A DNA stretch of 64,000 bases from Coliplasma sp045538555 (GTDB lineage Bacteria; Bacillota; Clostridia; Oscillospirales; CAG-382), in the NCBI GenBank assembly GCA_045538555.1, contig JAZSRP010000049.1, forward strand, positions 148,917-212,916, given 5' to 3'. The number at the start of each line of letters is the position of its first letter. Within the stretch, counting starts at the first letter, position 1. The position numbers were made by a program, and so were the translations under genes. Positions 35,801-50,800 of the stretch are shown here, piece by piece. The notes under the pieces were generated by a model. That model was not told where the DNA came from and did not search any database. It was given only the letters and a program-made list of their open reading frames with translations.

Positions 35801-38800
35801 GGATTTTTTTGAAAAAAGCTTGATGCATACTGCAGATAGAATCAACCCAAGCAAAGAAATGACAAACAAAACGATGCCGTATCCCATACCGATCCCAAAA
35901 GAGTCGATACCGCTTGTGTTGTGTGCAGCAGCAATATCATTTTTGATAGTGATAATGTCGTATACAGCGTATATACTGCCGGCAACGGCCAATACAACCA
36001 CAAAAAGGGACACAACAAACAAAACCTCAGATACTGCTTTTTTCATGGTGTGATTCCTCATATCGGATCGATGTTATTCGCCCCAAATCCCCTTTTCTTT
36101 CAAAATTCTGTTTGCTCTGACAGTGTTGAAGGAATAGCCGGAAAAACCGGTTTTTGATCTTATCTTTTCGGCTCTCCGACGCAAAAATTCCTCTGCCTCG
36201 TCCCTCAGCTCCGTGTCGTCACAGTCCAGCAGCGAGGCAACGTACGGAACCGCTCCGTCATCCAGAGTGTACATGGCCTTTATATCCACGGTTTCCAGAT
36301 TTCCGTCAAGATATGAGTTGACGTTGTATTGAGCAATCCGGGCATCAACGTTTGAAAAGATCAGCACCAGCACCATCATCGCAACGGCTCCTGCAGTGCA
36401 TAGGTTGAACCTGAGCTTTTCAAATACTTGTTTTATTATGATCAAAAGAAATACCAATCCCAAAAGTATCATAAACCACGTGGTAACAAAACGTTTTGAC
36501 GTGAGTCCATAGCTGTTGATATACATAGCCATTTTTGCAATATCGATGGCAACCAAAACCTCAGTGCAAACAGAGATCAAAATGGTGATAATTTTGAGCA
36601 TCAGTGGTTTTTTTCCTTCTTTCCGTTGGCAAAAAAGATTGATGCAACCAATGATGCACAGGTTAATTACTGCCACCGAGCATAGCTCAAAAAAACCCTT
36701 TCGCGCATATTCGGCGTAGGAATAATCAGGTGGTAGAATATTTTCAAACGCTGATACAAAATATGCAAATTGTGATACAAAAAACAGTCCGTATACCAGC
36801 AGCAGCGGAACCGTTGCTCCAAGAACCGTTGCAGGTGATATCTTTTGAGCTTTTTTCAAAAAATCATTGTGGCTTTCGGTGATGCTGTCAGGTTTTTTGT
36901 ACTGATTACAGTTTCCCCACAATGCGCCAAACAGGTACAGTGCAAGAGGAACGCCAAACATAAGCATCAAAAAATTTTCAAACACGGACCATTGGTCAAT
37001 GACAAAAATACTGTCAAAAATGTTTGAAAAAGCAGCGTCTGCATCCTTCAGCAACGAGATGACCATTATCAGCGGAACCGTACCCACAGCAAGTCCTGCC
37101 GCAACCTTTGACAGATATCTGTTTTTACCTTTGTTTTCGCGGTTTGATGAAAAAACAGCACCCCATATACTTCCAAAAGCAGAAAATGGAATCTGAAATA
37201 TAGCTTTTGCTCCGTCAAACAAAAAATAACCGTCAAAAGGAGCACTGCTCTCGTTTTTGCACAGAATCATCAAAAGATAGGTCAATCCAACAGTAAAAGA
37301 AATCAGACTGATGTTTTCAACATAGTCGTTTCGGCTGATCGAATATGCAAAGCATACAGCAACCAAAAATGCCGTCAAAGCGATGTGAACCTTTTCAAAC
37401 CGTTTTTTTGCCAAAATGCAATATCCGCATACGGAAAAAAGTATTGCAAGCATCACCGCCGTCAGTCCAAACCCTCTAAACGAGGCGGTAAAAAACCAAC
37501 AACGGGCAAACAGGTATCCAAGCACAAAAAACAAGATGCCAAAAATTCTGTCATACCTGCCAAAAAATCTTTTTGGCATTTCTGCAAAAAATCCCGTGTC
37601 TGCGCCAGTATTCATACCGTTTCTCCTTTTTTGTATTCCAAAATATCTCCCGGTGTGCAGTCCAGCTCCCTACATATGGCCTCAAGAGTAGAAAACCTGA
37701 TGGCCTTTGCTTTGTTGTTTTTCAGTATAGAAAGATTTGCTTGTGTGATCCCAACACGCTCAGCCAGCTCCTGCAAAGAAATTTTTCGTTTTGCCATCAT
37801 TACGTCAAGATTGATAATAATACTCATTATACCACCTCATATGGTGAGCTCGGTTTCTTTTTTATACTCGGATCCCTGCTCCAAAACGTTTTTTACCACC
37901 CGCAGTAAAACGCCCAAAAATGAGGTGGCAAACGCCAAAGCAAAAACGCTGTAATAACAAAAACCGATGACAACAAATAGGGGAGTCACCCCAAAGCAAC
38001 ACCAAGATATCCCTCTGATCAATGACACGGTAATCGGAGAAAACACAAGATTTCTCATGATGCGCTTCATGAGCAAAACCAACATTGAAGAGGCAACTAC
38101 ACCCATCAGACAGGCGGGATACAAAAAGCAGAGCGTAAAGGTGTAGTGGCGATATTCGGTGTCAAAAAATCCCACAGCCCATTTCCATGCCCATGGTAGA
38201 GAGACAGTGAGAGACAAGAATGCCAGTGTCATGATGATGCACAAAACAAAAGTCACCTTTGCCGATACGTACTTGTTTGCTCTTGCCATACAGAAATACC
38301 TCCAAAAAAACAATTATTCTATACACTGACTCTATCACACAAAATGCTGTTTGTCAATAGAAAATTATCGAAAAACAATAAAATTATTCTGTATATCAAA
38401 AACTGTTTACAAAATTGAATTTGGCTGGTATAATATACAAAACACAAAAAGAGGAGGGAATATATGCTGTTTCTGGAATCTTTTTCCGTCCCGACGGAGG
38501 GAGCGGAGCGGAGCTTTTTGCTGGAATCTCATCCGGAGCTGGATATGACCTGTTATTCACAGACAGGGGCATATCCTTTTCGGTTGTTCCCTTCAAAAAA
38601 GATATCACATTTTGAGTTTTTGCCTGTAACTATATTTTACGGTGGAAATGGCTCGGGCAAATCCACGCTTCTCAATGTTATTGCCCAAAAACTTTGCCTC
38701 CCTCGTATGTCTCCTTTTTTTCTTCCGCCGTTGTTTGAAAAATACGTGTCGCTCTGCAAAGCGGAGCAAAGCATCAAGTCGCCTCAGCACAGCCGCATTA

Positions 38801-41800
38801 TTACCAGTGACGATATTTTTGATTATTTGCTTGATATCCGCAGCATCAATGGTGGAGTGGACGCAAAGCGCAAAGAGATGTTTGCTCTCTATGATGAGTC
38901 AAAGGATGACGATGTATTAAAATTTGACGGACTGGCGGATTATGAATCGCTCAAGTTCCGAAACGAGGTTCGCCGCAGCTCAAAATCACAGTTCACTTCA
39001 AAAAGGATCCCTCGTGAGATCAAGCTCAACTCCAACGGTGAGAGCGCATTGAGTTATTTTACAAGCACTATAAAAAATGATGCACTTTACCTACTGGATG
39101 AGCCGGAGAACAGCTTGTCGGCAGAGTATCAAAAGATTCTTTCTGAATTTCTTCATGATTCTGCCAGATATTACGGATGCCAGCTTGTGATATCTACCCA
39201 TTCTCCTTTTTTGCTTTCAATACCGGGAGCGCGTGTGTATGATCTTGATTCCGTTCCATGTCAGGTAAAAAAATGGAGCGACCTGAAAAACGTCAGGGCA
39301 TACTACGACCTGTTCTGTCGGCATAAAAAGGATTTCGAATGATCATCTGCACCTATGTTACAATAGATAGGAAAAAATAAAATCAAATAAAAAACCCGCC
39401 GTATCCCTTGACATTGCGGCGGGATTTAATTATAATCAAAAAGGTCAAAACTGTGCAGATCATGCTTGGCTGTGTGTGCGTTTTAGAAACGATAAAATTC
39501 GAGTAATAAAATTATTTCGGGGTGTGGCTCAGTTGGTAGAGCGGGTGGTTTGGGACCATCAGGCCGCAGGTTCAAGTCCTGTCACTCCGACCAAATTAAC
39601 ACCTACCGTTTATTTTAGTAGGTGTTTATTGTTTTGTTACAAACACAAGAGGTAAAGTATGCTTAGAAGAAATAAAAAAAGCAAAATTGAAATTAGCAAA
39701 TATACATGCTCTCGATTACTTTCAGATCATAACAACAAATCCCTAATTTCGACCTTTTCGTGTTCCAAAAATCCTTTGCTCGCAGCAAATATACAACGAA
39801 GTGCATGGTTTGAGGAACAAAATAATAAGCGCGCATATTATCTTATCAAAGAAGATAGTAAGATTGTTTTATACTTTTCATTACAATGTGGTTTGTTGAT
39901 CAAATCACACGAAAAGATACTTCGCGGCATCGGGCATAAAGAAACAACTACTGGCTTCGAATATTATATCAACGACGATATTGTCGATGTAACTAAAACC
40001 ATTCCCGCAATCGAACTTTCCCATTTTTGCATAAACGATTCATACAAAAACAAAAAGAATGAATGGTTTATTCTTAACGGACCATTCAAGTATCATGTTG
40101 GGCAATATTGTTTTTATCAATATATTGCACCAATTGTTATTGATATTGCTAACAAATTAGGTGTGGAAATTCTATATCTCTTTTGTGCTGACGAGGGTAA
40201 CGGTAAATTATTTAATTATTATTCGTTGTTACATTTTAAGATTATGGATGATATGGCGTGTGTTAGATCAGAACACGAGAATAATCTCCTTTGTATGACT
40301 CAAAAAATCAATGATTTGAAATTATTCGCAAAACAATTCATGGATGAAAAGAAAGCAACGGCTATTTTAGCATATTTAAAAATACATAAGAGTATAAACA
40401 TCAAAAAACTCAAAAGTATATTTCATGTTTATGATGTGCTTGAACTAATGAGAAAGCTGATTGAGCAAGGCTTCATTGAAGAAGATTCAGATCATATAAA
40501 TTCATATAGATTAAAGCAAAAATAATTTTGCAAAACCACATAAACATTCCACGCATATCACTTGCTTTTCTCTATACAGTATACAGTTCATATCTTTTTC
40601 TTTGTTTACTCCGCACCAACCATTGAGGGCGCCTTATTCGGCGCCCTCTTTGCGTTTTGCTTTTTCTTCCGCAATCTCCGCTTTGACTTGCTCGATCATC
40701 TCGGCGAGCTTGATTTCGCATTGCTCTTTCGTTTCGGCTTAGACGTTGAACTTTTTTCGCTTGCCGTTTTAGTTAGAAACTGCTTTCCCGCAGGCTGTCG
40801 TTAATCTGATACAGATAATTCATTCCAAACTTCCTTTTTTTACAAATGTTTTTATAAAACCGCTTGACATTGACGCTACGTCAAGTGATATGATACAATA
40901 CAGAGGGGGTGAGGATATGTATCAAAAGCCACTATACGATATTACAGAAGTTTGTAGGATGCTTGGTACAACGTCAAGAACGCTTCGTTTCTATGAGGAA
41001 AAAGGCATTATTCAAAGCACCACGATCGGAACTTCATCTCGCCGTCAATATACCGAGGATCAATTATCCCTTGTGAAAAATGTTCTTGTTCTTCGCACTT
41101 TGGGATTATCCGTAAAGGCAATCGCCGAGTTACAAAACAGCGGAACGGATTTGAAGGATGCCGTCCTTTCCAAACGCGCAGAAATATATGCTTCTATTGA
41201 GTCACGAGTACGCGAAATCAATCTTTTGAATGAAGCCCTTTCGGCATTGGAATCTGGCAAAAATATATTTAGCGAGAACTGGCAACATTCTTTTGATCTG
41301 AATGCCGAAGAAAATGAAATTGCTCGGCTTTGTACTGATGCTATTTTGAATGGGGATGACAATATTCTTTATGAACATTTAAGTCCTCGCTTGACGCAAT
41401 ATATGCCCAAAGATGTTTATCGTGTTGTACGAAAAGATACGTTAGAGCCACTTGGTGATTTCGTTTCGATCGATAAGACCGTTGCTGATGATAGATTATC
41501 AAACAAACTATATTGTTTTGTCAGATATTCAAAACTTGGTCTAAAAGTTACATATGTTTTTCACGGTGAAAAGATAGACGGACTTTGGTTTGGATATTAT
41601 GACACAAATTCGAGGTGAAACGAATGAAAAGGCTTATTTCTATTATTTTTCTTATATGTGTCCTTGTGCTTTCGGGATGTAACGCTGATACCTCCAACAC
41701 AAGCGACACGACGAACGGCGGCGAAACAATTTTCGGGGAATCGACGAACACATCACCCAACAATGGCTCTGAATTGCGCATCGAGGAAAAGCGTTTTTTG

Positions 41801-44800
41801 TTGCCAAGCGACGGCTATCAATTAAATGCTGTTTATACCTATATTGATGACGGAAAGGCTCACCCTGCAGTTTTGCTGATTGCAGGTTCCGGTCCGAGCG
41901 ATTGTGACGAAACCGTAGGTGCCTTGAAACCATTTGAAGATATAGCGCACGGACTTGCGCAAGAAGGTATCAATTCTCTGCGCGTAGATAAAAGAACGTT
42001 CAGCTATGCTGCCGATTTCGATATAAAGTGCGGTATCAAAGAAGAATACATTGATGACTGTAATGCTGCCATTGAATATTTGAAAACGCAAAACATTTCG
42101 AGCTTATACTTGCTCGGACATAGCCTCGGTGGACAGATTGCAACCGAGCTTGCTAAAAACACCGCAGACATTGATGGTATGATCCTCTTCAACAGTTCCG
42201 CTCGGCATCTTGCGGATATTGCCTGCGATCAATATTCCGCTATTGATCCAGTAAATAAATCCTCATATATCACATATGCTGAGGCTGCAAAAAATGTAAC
42301 CGCTTCTTCGGCGAAGGGATACTATTATTACAATGTGAGTGATCATTATTGGGTATCCTATAATCAAATGGATACCGCCAAAAATATTTCAGATGCTAAC
42401 ATAAAAACTCTTATCATTAACAGTAAATTTGATAACCAATCATTTAACGAGGATCTCAATCTATGGTCAACGCTCTTTTCGGATTCTGCAAATGTTTCTA
42501 TATGTGTATATGACGACATAAGCCATTTCGGATATAAGATTAATACGTCAGATCCTTCGTCAATATATACTCGTGTTGATTTTCCAAGCGAGGTCATTAC
42601 AGCTTTTGCTGATTTTATTAAGGAAAATTGACAATAAAAAACCATTGAGGGCGCCTTACTCGGCGCCCTCTTTTAGTTTAACTATTTTCTGAAATCCATT
42701 TCTTTGACCAGGCAAACAACGATTCGGACATTGAATTGAACTCTACCGCTCCTCCATTTTTCAAATTCAGAAACGTATCAACGATAACCCTTTCATCATT
42801 TGAAACATTATTCCGCAATTCACTTTGATGTTTTATGTATTTGCCTGTTTGCTTGAAAGCGATAGCCTGCACAACGAAAGAAGCGGATTTATATAATCCT
42901 TTCAAAATATCCTCGCTCTTATCAAACAGCATATTGTGAACGCACCCGTGATAGACGTTGCAAGCACCGATTTTAATTGCTTTGTTAACAGCGGATTCAT
43001 CAAGCAACGCAAGCAATTTATCAAGACTACCTTGTATAGGGGTTGTGTCATAATAAAACTGAAAAAGGTCGGAAGGCTCCCAATTCATAATTTCCTTTTT
43101 GCCCGAAAGGAAGCCACAAATAAATTTTCTGTGAGGTAACGTATCCAGCATATCATTATAAGTTTTGATATCCATAGCAGACAATTCATCCAGAATCACA
43201 ACAACGTCAACGTCGCTTGTTTCTGTTGCTTCACCGCGACCGTAACTGCCTTGCAAACCGACAAACCATACGCGGTTTGCAAAGGTTTCATTTAATGCTT
43301 GTAAAAAGTCTTCCATCCAAGCAGTAATATCGATCATCTTAATCACCTCGTCAAATTGATTTTTTCAGTGAGAGTATTATATCATTTTTCTCGCCTTTTC
43401 TCAACCCTTTTTTCTTTGTCTACTGTGGGGAAACGGTTGGTGTGGGGTTGCAAGGTGGATCTGTTTATGATATAATGGTTGCACGGTGAAAGCCGAATTT
43501 ATTTTTTGGAGAATGCTGTTTGAAAAGAAACAACACCTTGGAGATTGTAGCGTAACCGAGAGGTTGGCTGCAATGTCGCAAAACCTCTCATAAAATTGAT
43601 TCGTCACAATATTATTGGAGGTAACAAATGGAAAATTTGACGATACGTTTAGAGACAGAAAAAGACTACAGAGCCGTAGAAGAACTGACCCGTGAGGCGT
43701 TTTGGAACGTCTACAAGCCCGGGGCGGACGAGCATTATTACGTTCATACGATGCGTTCCCATCCCGATTTCATACCGGAGCTTGCTTTTGTGCTTGAGAA
43801 GGACGGCGAGATCGTGGGCAACATCATGTACACGAAGGCGTGGCTTGAAGATGAAGACGGAAACCGCAAGGAGATCCTTTCCTTCGGACCGCTTTGCGTC
43901 GCACCGAAATATCAAAGGCAGAAACTCGGCAAACGGCTCATCGAGCATTCCTTTGAGGCGGCTCGCAAGATGGGATATGACGTGAACATCAACTTCGGCA
44001 ATCCGGGCAATTACGTCAGCCGTGGGTTCGTGAGCTGCAAAAAGAAGAACGTGAGCTTTGTGGTGGACGGAAACTTCCCGACCGCGCTTCTCGTTTGCGA
44101 GCTTGTTCCAAACGTACTTGACGGCAAAAAATGGATGTATATCCCGTCTACTGCCGCCGATTGCTGTGAGGACGTCGCCGCTGTCGAAGCATTTGATTCA
44201 ACCTTTCCTTCCAAGGAAAAGAAGTGGATGCCCAGCCAAGAGGAGTTCTATATTTATAGTCATTCGTCTGTTATAAGGTAAACGTAAAAGCCGCTGAGGT
44301 TAAATTCCTCAGCGGTTGTTTTTGTGTGGTGTTATATTTTTATAATCTTCGATATTTGGTTTTCGGTGGCGTTGGGGAGCATGGTTTTGAGATGGGCGAT
44401 GATTCTTTGTTTTGATTCCTCGGTGGCGGTTTTATAGGCGGAGGTGATGTAGTTGTATCCGAAGAGGTGCTCCGGGGTTGTGTATTGCGCCACGCCCCAG
44501 CCGTAGGGGTTGCCGTGCCTATCGAGCATATAGATAAAGTCCGCAACGCAAACATAACTTTGCATTTGAAGTCGTGTGATGATAGTATCAAATCCCTTAT
44601 TTCCGCCTTTGACATAGTTGCCAAGCGCTTTTAATTCCTTTGATAGAATTATCTCGTGCTCAGCGATGGTTTCGTATAGGGCTTTATCCTTATAATAGAC
44701 CAAGCCGTCGTCGCAACGGGCATCGAAATCATAGCCGTCGCGGCGGAAGTTTGCAAAATCGGGAATCCATTTTTTGCTTATGTACCCTGCCTTGCCACCA

Positions 44801-47800
44801 AAGAACTTGCCGTATATACAACGACCGCTTTTTGCAGCAGGACCTTTCCATTCCCAAGGTCCGTCGAGGTTTGTGAACCAAAGCTCGGGTGGACACATTT
44901 CCTCGATTGAGAAGCCCTTTATTGAATTTTTGAAAAACGGCAGAAAGCCGTAATATTCCACTGCATCCAACAGTTCATTGGCGTTTTGAATCATTTGTTT
45001 TTCACCAATAGATCAATATCGATTTCGTATTTATCGTCAATGAGAATATAGTTGGCGTTATGCTCTTTCGCGAGTGCCAAAAAATGCGCATTATCCTCCA
45101 ACACACTTTCCATAGTGCACCAATCGTCATCAATTCGATTTTCGATTGCGCTGGCAAATTTCTTTATGTTGGAATAGTGGTTTTTGATATAATTCTCGCT
45201 CATTACAAGGCAGTAATACTTAATATTTTTGAGGTAAGCACTATCAAAATCCTTTTCCCAACCGAAAGGAATATAGCAACCCTCTACAACCAAGTTTTGA
45301 TCGTTTTCGATGGCGGTTTTGATCATTTCGCAGACAATGGGCCATAGATATGCGGTCAGATCCGCATCCTTGCTCATAGGGGTGAGCTTTGTGTTACCGC
45401 TGCGAATCAAGCCCATTTTCAGATGGTCGATTGAAAGGTATGGAAATTTATATTTTTCGAGCAATTTTTGTGCAAGCACGGTCTTTCCTGTATGGGATGC
45501 ACCTGTAATTAAAATTATCATAGCGTTTGTTTTCCTCGTGAATTATAAATGTACTTTTGGATCGGTTTCTTGAAAAAATCAATGGTTTTTTCCGTCGGCA
45601 AAATCGAGCAGTTCTTCACCGCTCAGACGATATATGGTCCATTCATCCATTGGCTTTGCACCAAGGGAGAGATAAAAATCAATACTTGGTTTGTTCCAAT
45701 CAAGACAGCACCACTCAAGTCTGCCGCATTTTCGCTCTACTGCAATGCGTGCAAGCTCACGTATCAACGCTTTTCCGTGGCCGCGTCCCCGGTGCTCCGG
45801 AATCACAAATATATCCTCGAGATAAAGCCCCGCTCTGCCGAGAAAGGTGGAAAAGTTATGAAAAAACAAAGCAAAACCCACCTCCTTGCCGTCTTCCATG
45901 GCAAAAATAACCTCTGCCTTTTTCTTTTCAAATATCCATTCCCGCAGTCCTTCTTCGGTTGCAACCACCTGGTCTGACATTTTTTCGTATTCCGCAATTC
46001 CCTTTATAAAGTTCAGTATCAGTGAAGTATCGTTTTGGGTGGCAAAGCGAATTTTTGTGTTGTTCATATCATTTTTTCTTTCGTTGTTTTGTTTGTTGCG
46101 GGGATAATAAACATCATTCAAAAGGAAAGAGCTGTTTCTTGTATTATAGCACATTGTTGGCAACGTATCAATCTTTTTTGTTGCACACAGAGAAAAAAGG
46201 GATATTGCTATATGAACTTTTGCTGTAATTTTTTTGTTCAAATGTGTAGTTTGGATTTACATTCTAAAATCTCTGTGATATAATAATTATTTAGAAAAAC
46301 ATTTCTGAAAAAGAGGGTCTTCTTATGCAGAAGAAAAAAGTATTGATTATCGGTTCCGGCCCCATCATTATCGGGCAGGCATGTGAGTTTGATTATTCCG
46401 GCACCCAGGCCTGCAAGGCACTGCGGAATCTGGGTTATGAGATCGTTTTGGTCAATTCAAATCCTGCCACCATTATGACAGATCCGGAAATGGCGGATGC
46501 CACATATATCGAACCGCTCAACGTATCACGATTGGAGCGGATCATTGAAAAAGAGCGCCCCGACGCATTGCTGCCCAACCTTGGGGGACAGTCAGGACTG
46601 AACCTGTGCTCTGAGCTTGCGGCGGCGGGTGTTCTCAAAAAATACAACGTTGAGGTCATCGGTGTGCAGGTGGATGCCATCGAGCGGGGTGAGGACCGCA
46701 TCGCTTTTAAAAAGACCATGGACGAGCTCGGCATCGAGATGGCAAGGAGCGAGGTGGCATATTCTGTTGACCAAGCATTGGAAATTGCTGACCGTTTGGG
46801 TTATCCCGTAGTGTTGCGGCCTGCGTATACAATGGGCGGCTCCGGCGGGGGACTGGTATACAACGTTGATGAACTCCGCACGGTTTGCGCCCGCGGTTTG
46901 CAGGCAAGTCTTGTGGGTCAGGTTCTTGTGGAAGAGTCTATCCTCGGATGGGAAGAGCTTGAGCTCGAGGTGGTTCGTGACAAGGACGGAAACATGATAA
47001 CCGTCTGTTTTATTGAGAACATCGATCCTCTCGGTGTTCATACGGGAGACTCTTTCTGCTCTGCTCCCATGCTCACCGTTCCAAAAAGTGTTCAGAAACG
47101 ACTTCAGGAAAAGTCATACAGGATCGTGGAATCTGTACAGGTCATCGGAGGAACAAACGTGCAGTGGGCACATGATCCAAAGACCGACAGAGATATCGTC
47201 ATTGAGATCAACCCCCGAACCTCACGCTCATCGGCACTGGCTTCAAAGGCAACCGGATTTCCCATTGCGTTGGTTTCGGCAATGCTTGCAACCGGCCTTA
47301 CCTTAAAAGATATTCCCTGCGGAAAATACGGAACCCTTGACAGGTATGTTCCTGATGGTGATTACGTGGTCATCAAGTTTGCGCGCTGGGCTTTTGAAAA
47401 ATTCAAGGGCGTTGAGGACAAGCTTGGTACACAGATGCGGGCCGTGGGCGAGGTTATGAGCATCGGAAAAACCTACAAGGAAGCATTTCAAAAAGCGATT
47501 CGAAGTCTTGAGACCGGTCGTTTTGGCTTGGGATTTGCCAAGGATTTCAATCAGCTTTCAAGAGAAGAGCTGCTTCGCCGTCTGCACACTCCCACAAGTG
47601 AGCGGCATTTCTTGATGTACGAGGCACTGCGAAAGGGAGCTACGGTGGATGAACTCCACAATATAACAGGAGTCAAGCACTGGTTCATACAGCAAATGCA
47701 GGAGCTTGTTTTTGAGGAAGAATCGCTGATGGAGCACAAGGGATGCCTGCCATCAGACAGTGCACTTATCAGTGCAAAGAAAAACGGATTTTCCGACAAG

Positions 47801-50800
47801 TATCTAAGCAAAATTCTTGGTATTTCTGAGGATTCCGTGCGGAATCGTAGGCAGGAATTGGGGGTAGTGGAAAACTGGGAGCCCGTCCACGTCAGCGGTA
47901 CACAGGACAAGGCGTATTATTATTCCACGTATAACGGAACCGACAAAAATCCCGTTGAAACCGAAAAACCCAAGGTTATGATTCTGGGCGGCGGTCCAAA
48001 CAGGATAGGACAGGGAATAGAGTTTGATTATTGCTGTGTTCACGCTTCATTGGCGTTGAAAAAACTGGGATTTGACACAATTATCGTCAACTGCAATCCC
48101 GAGACAGTCTCCACTGACTACGATACCTCAGATAAGCTGTATTTTGAACCGTTGACTCTTGAGGATGTTTTGAGCATCTATCACAAAGAAAAACCCGTGG
48201 GTGTCATTGCACAGTTTGGCGGTCAAACCCCGCTAAATCTTGCTGCGGATCTGGAAAAGAACGGTGTAAAAATACTCGGAACCCCTCCGTCTGTGATTGA
48301 TCTTGCAGAGGATAGAGACCTGTTCCGTGCAATGATGGAAAAGCTGGAGATCCCAATGCCGGAGTCGGGAATGGCGGTGACTGTTGAAGAAGCGTTGGGG
48401 ATAGCACAAAAAATCGGTTATCCCGTCATGGTTCGTCCCTCATACGTATTGGGCGGACGGGGTATGGAAGTTGTGTACGATCCTGAAAACCTCAAAAAAT
48501 ACATGTCTGCAGCAGTTGGTGTCACACCGGATCGCCCCATACTTATCGATCGCTTTCTCAACCATGCTCTGGAATGCGAGGCGGACGCCATCAGCGATGG
48601 AAAACACGCCTTTGTGCCTGCTGTTATGGAACACATAGAGCTTGCAGGTGTGCACTCGGGAGATTCGGCTTGCATTATACCGTCAAGGCATATTTCGGAG
48701 GAAAATGTCGCCACAATCAAGGAGTATACCCGCAGGATAGCGGAGGAGATGGGCGTCAAGGGATTGATGAATATGCAGTATGCCATCGAGAACGGCAAGG
48801 TGTTTGTGCTTGAGGCAAATCCCAGAGCATCCCGTACGGTTCCGTTGGTTTCAAAAGTCTGCAATATCCGCATGGTGCCGCTTGCCATTGAGATCGTCAC
48901 CATGGAACTGACAAACAGGCCGTCTCCCGTTCCTGCGCTCAAAGAGCAAAAAATTCCGTATTATGGCGTAAAAGAAGCTGTTTTTCCATTCAATATGTTC
49001 CCTGAGGTCGACCCGCTGCTGGGCCCCGAGATGCGATCCACAGGTGAGGTATTGGGGCTGTCGCATTTTTATGGCGAAGCATTCATAAAAGCACAGGAAG
49101 CGACCCAAACCTGTCTGCCGCTATCGGGCAGAGTACTGATTTCTGTTTCCGACAAGGACAAGCAGGAGGCATTGGAGGTGGCACGCGGTCTGAGGGACGA
49201 AGGATTTGAGATCATCGCCACAAAGGAAACAGGCCGGTTCCTTGCTGATTCGGGTATAAGCTCCGAGTTTGTTTACAAGATGGGAGAGGGAAGACCTGAC
49301 ATAAACGATATGATCGTAAACGGCAGAGTTGACCTGCTGATAAACACTCCTTCCGAAGCAAACAATATCATTGATGACAGCTACGTACGCAAAGCTGCCA
49401 TCAAAAAGAAGGTGCCTTATATCACAACCATTGCCGCCGCCAGAGCAGCCGTCAGCGGTATAAAATCAATGAAAAAACCGGGATGCGGAGTTATCAAGTC
49501 CTTGCAGGAGCTTCACGCCGAGATCCTGGAAACACAATAACGAAAAAGCGGCAGAGGGAGAGTTCTCCCGCTGTCGCTTTTTGCATTGTTGTCAGCTGTC
49601 AATGCTCTCTATGGCAACTGTCAGCGCTTTTACAATATCTTTTTTTTCAAAAGACGGATCTTTGCCTTGCTCTTTTGAAAAAGGAACGTGAATAAAACCC
49701 ACCTTTATGTCACTGTTTTTATAGTGTGACAGTAGGGTATATAGCACGTCGTTGCAAACAAACGTCCCCGCAGAATACGAAACTTTTGATGGTATTCCCG
49801 CATGATTAATGGCATCGGAGATTTTTCTGACGGGAATTGTAGAAAAGCAAGCGCACTCACCGTCGGCAATTATTGGTTGATCAAAGGGGCGGGAACCATT
49901 GTTGTCGGGTGTTGAAGAGTGACGTAGATTTATACCCAAAAATTCCGGCGTCACGGAATCTCTTCCGCCTGCTTGACCCACGCAGATGATAACATCCGGC
50001 AAAATTTCCTCTGCTTTTTTTATCACTGTTTTTGCTGCATCGCCAAATATCACGGGAATCCGAATCTTGGTGAGCAGATATTCTCCGATATTTGACGGCA
50101 GAATGGAAACAGCATCCCATGAGGGGTTGATACTCTCGCCACCAAAAGGTTCAAATCCGGTTATCAAAAGCTTTTTCATTTTGTCCTCGCAAAAAAAGTT
50201 TGGTTACAGACAAACTATACCATACTGCCTGCCGAAACGCAACCGAAAAACAAAAAAGAAAAGCCGACGAGTTCAGTAAATACTCGACGGCTTTTTTTAC
50301 AAAAGCGTGAAAATGATTATTTGCCCTGCTCGAGCGCAAGTGTAACCGTGGTTGCGTCGCAAACCTCACTGGGGCCAAAGTACTGGATAGCACCGGGGTA
50401 TACAAAGCAGGTTTTCTCAGCCCACTCTGCTCTGTTTTCGGCAAAGAATTTGAAAGGAGCGCCGTCCAGCTCAACCAGAGCTTTGCGAATAACCGGCTTG
50501 TCCTTGCCGTTTCTTCTCTCGATGTTCATCATTTTGGTCATGGGCATACCGCCTGCAACCCACTCTTCTGCGGGATTGCTGAGGTTGGAGACCTTGGAGA
50601 GGTATCCGGTGTAGCCGTACTGGATCAGCATAAAAGCATTGTATCCGAGTGAGTAGCAGTAGTCTGCGTCAAAGTTGGAGGGGAAAGCACAGCGTCCCTC
50701 GTATCCGAGGAAGTGATGGAGAGCAGAGAACTTGCCCTTGAAAGCGCCTGCCTCTTTGCGTGCGTTGAGGATGTCGGCAACAAGTGCGGAGAAGAGCTTT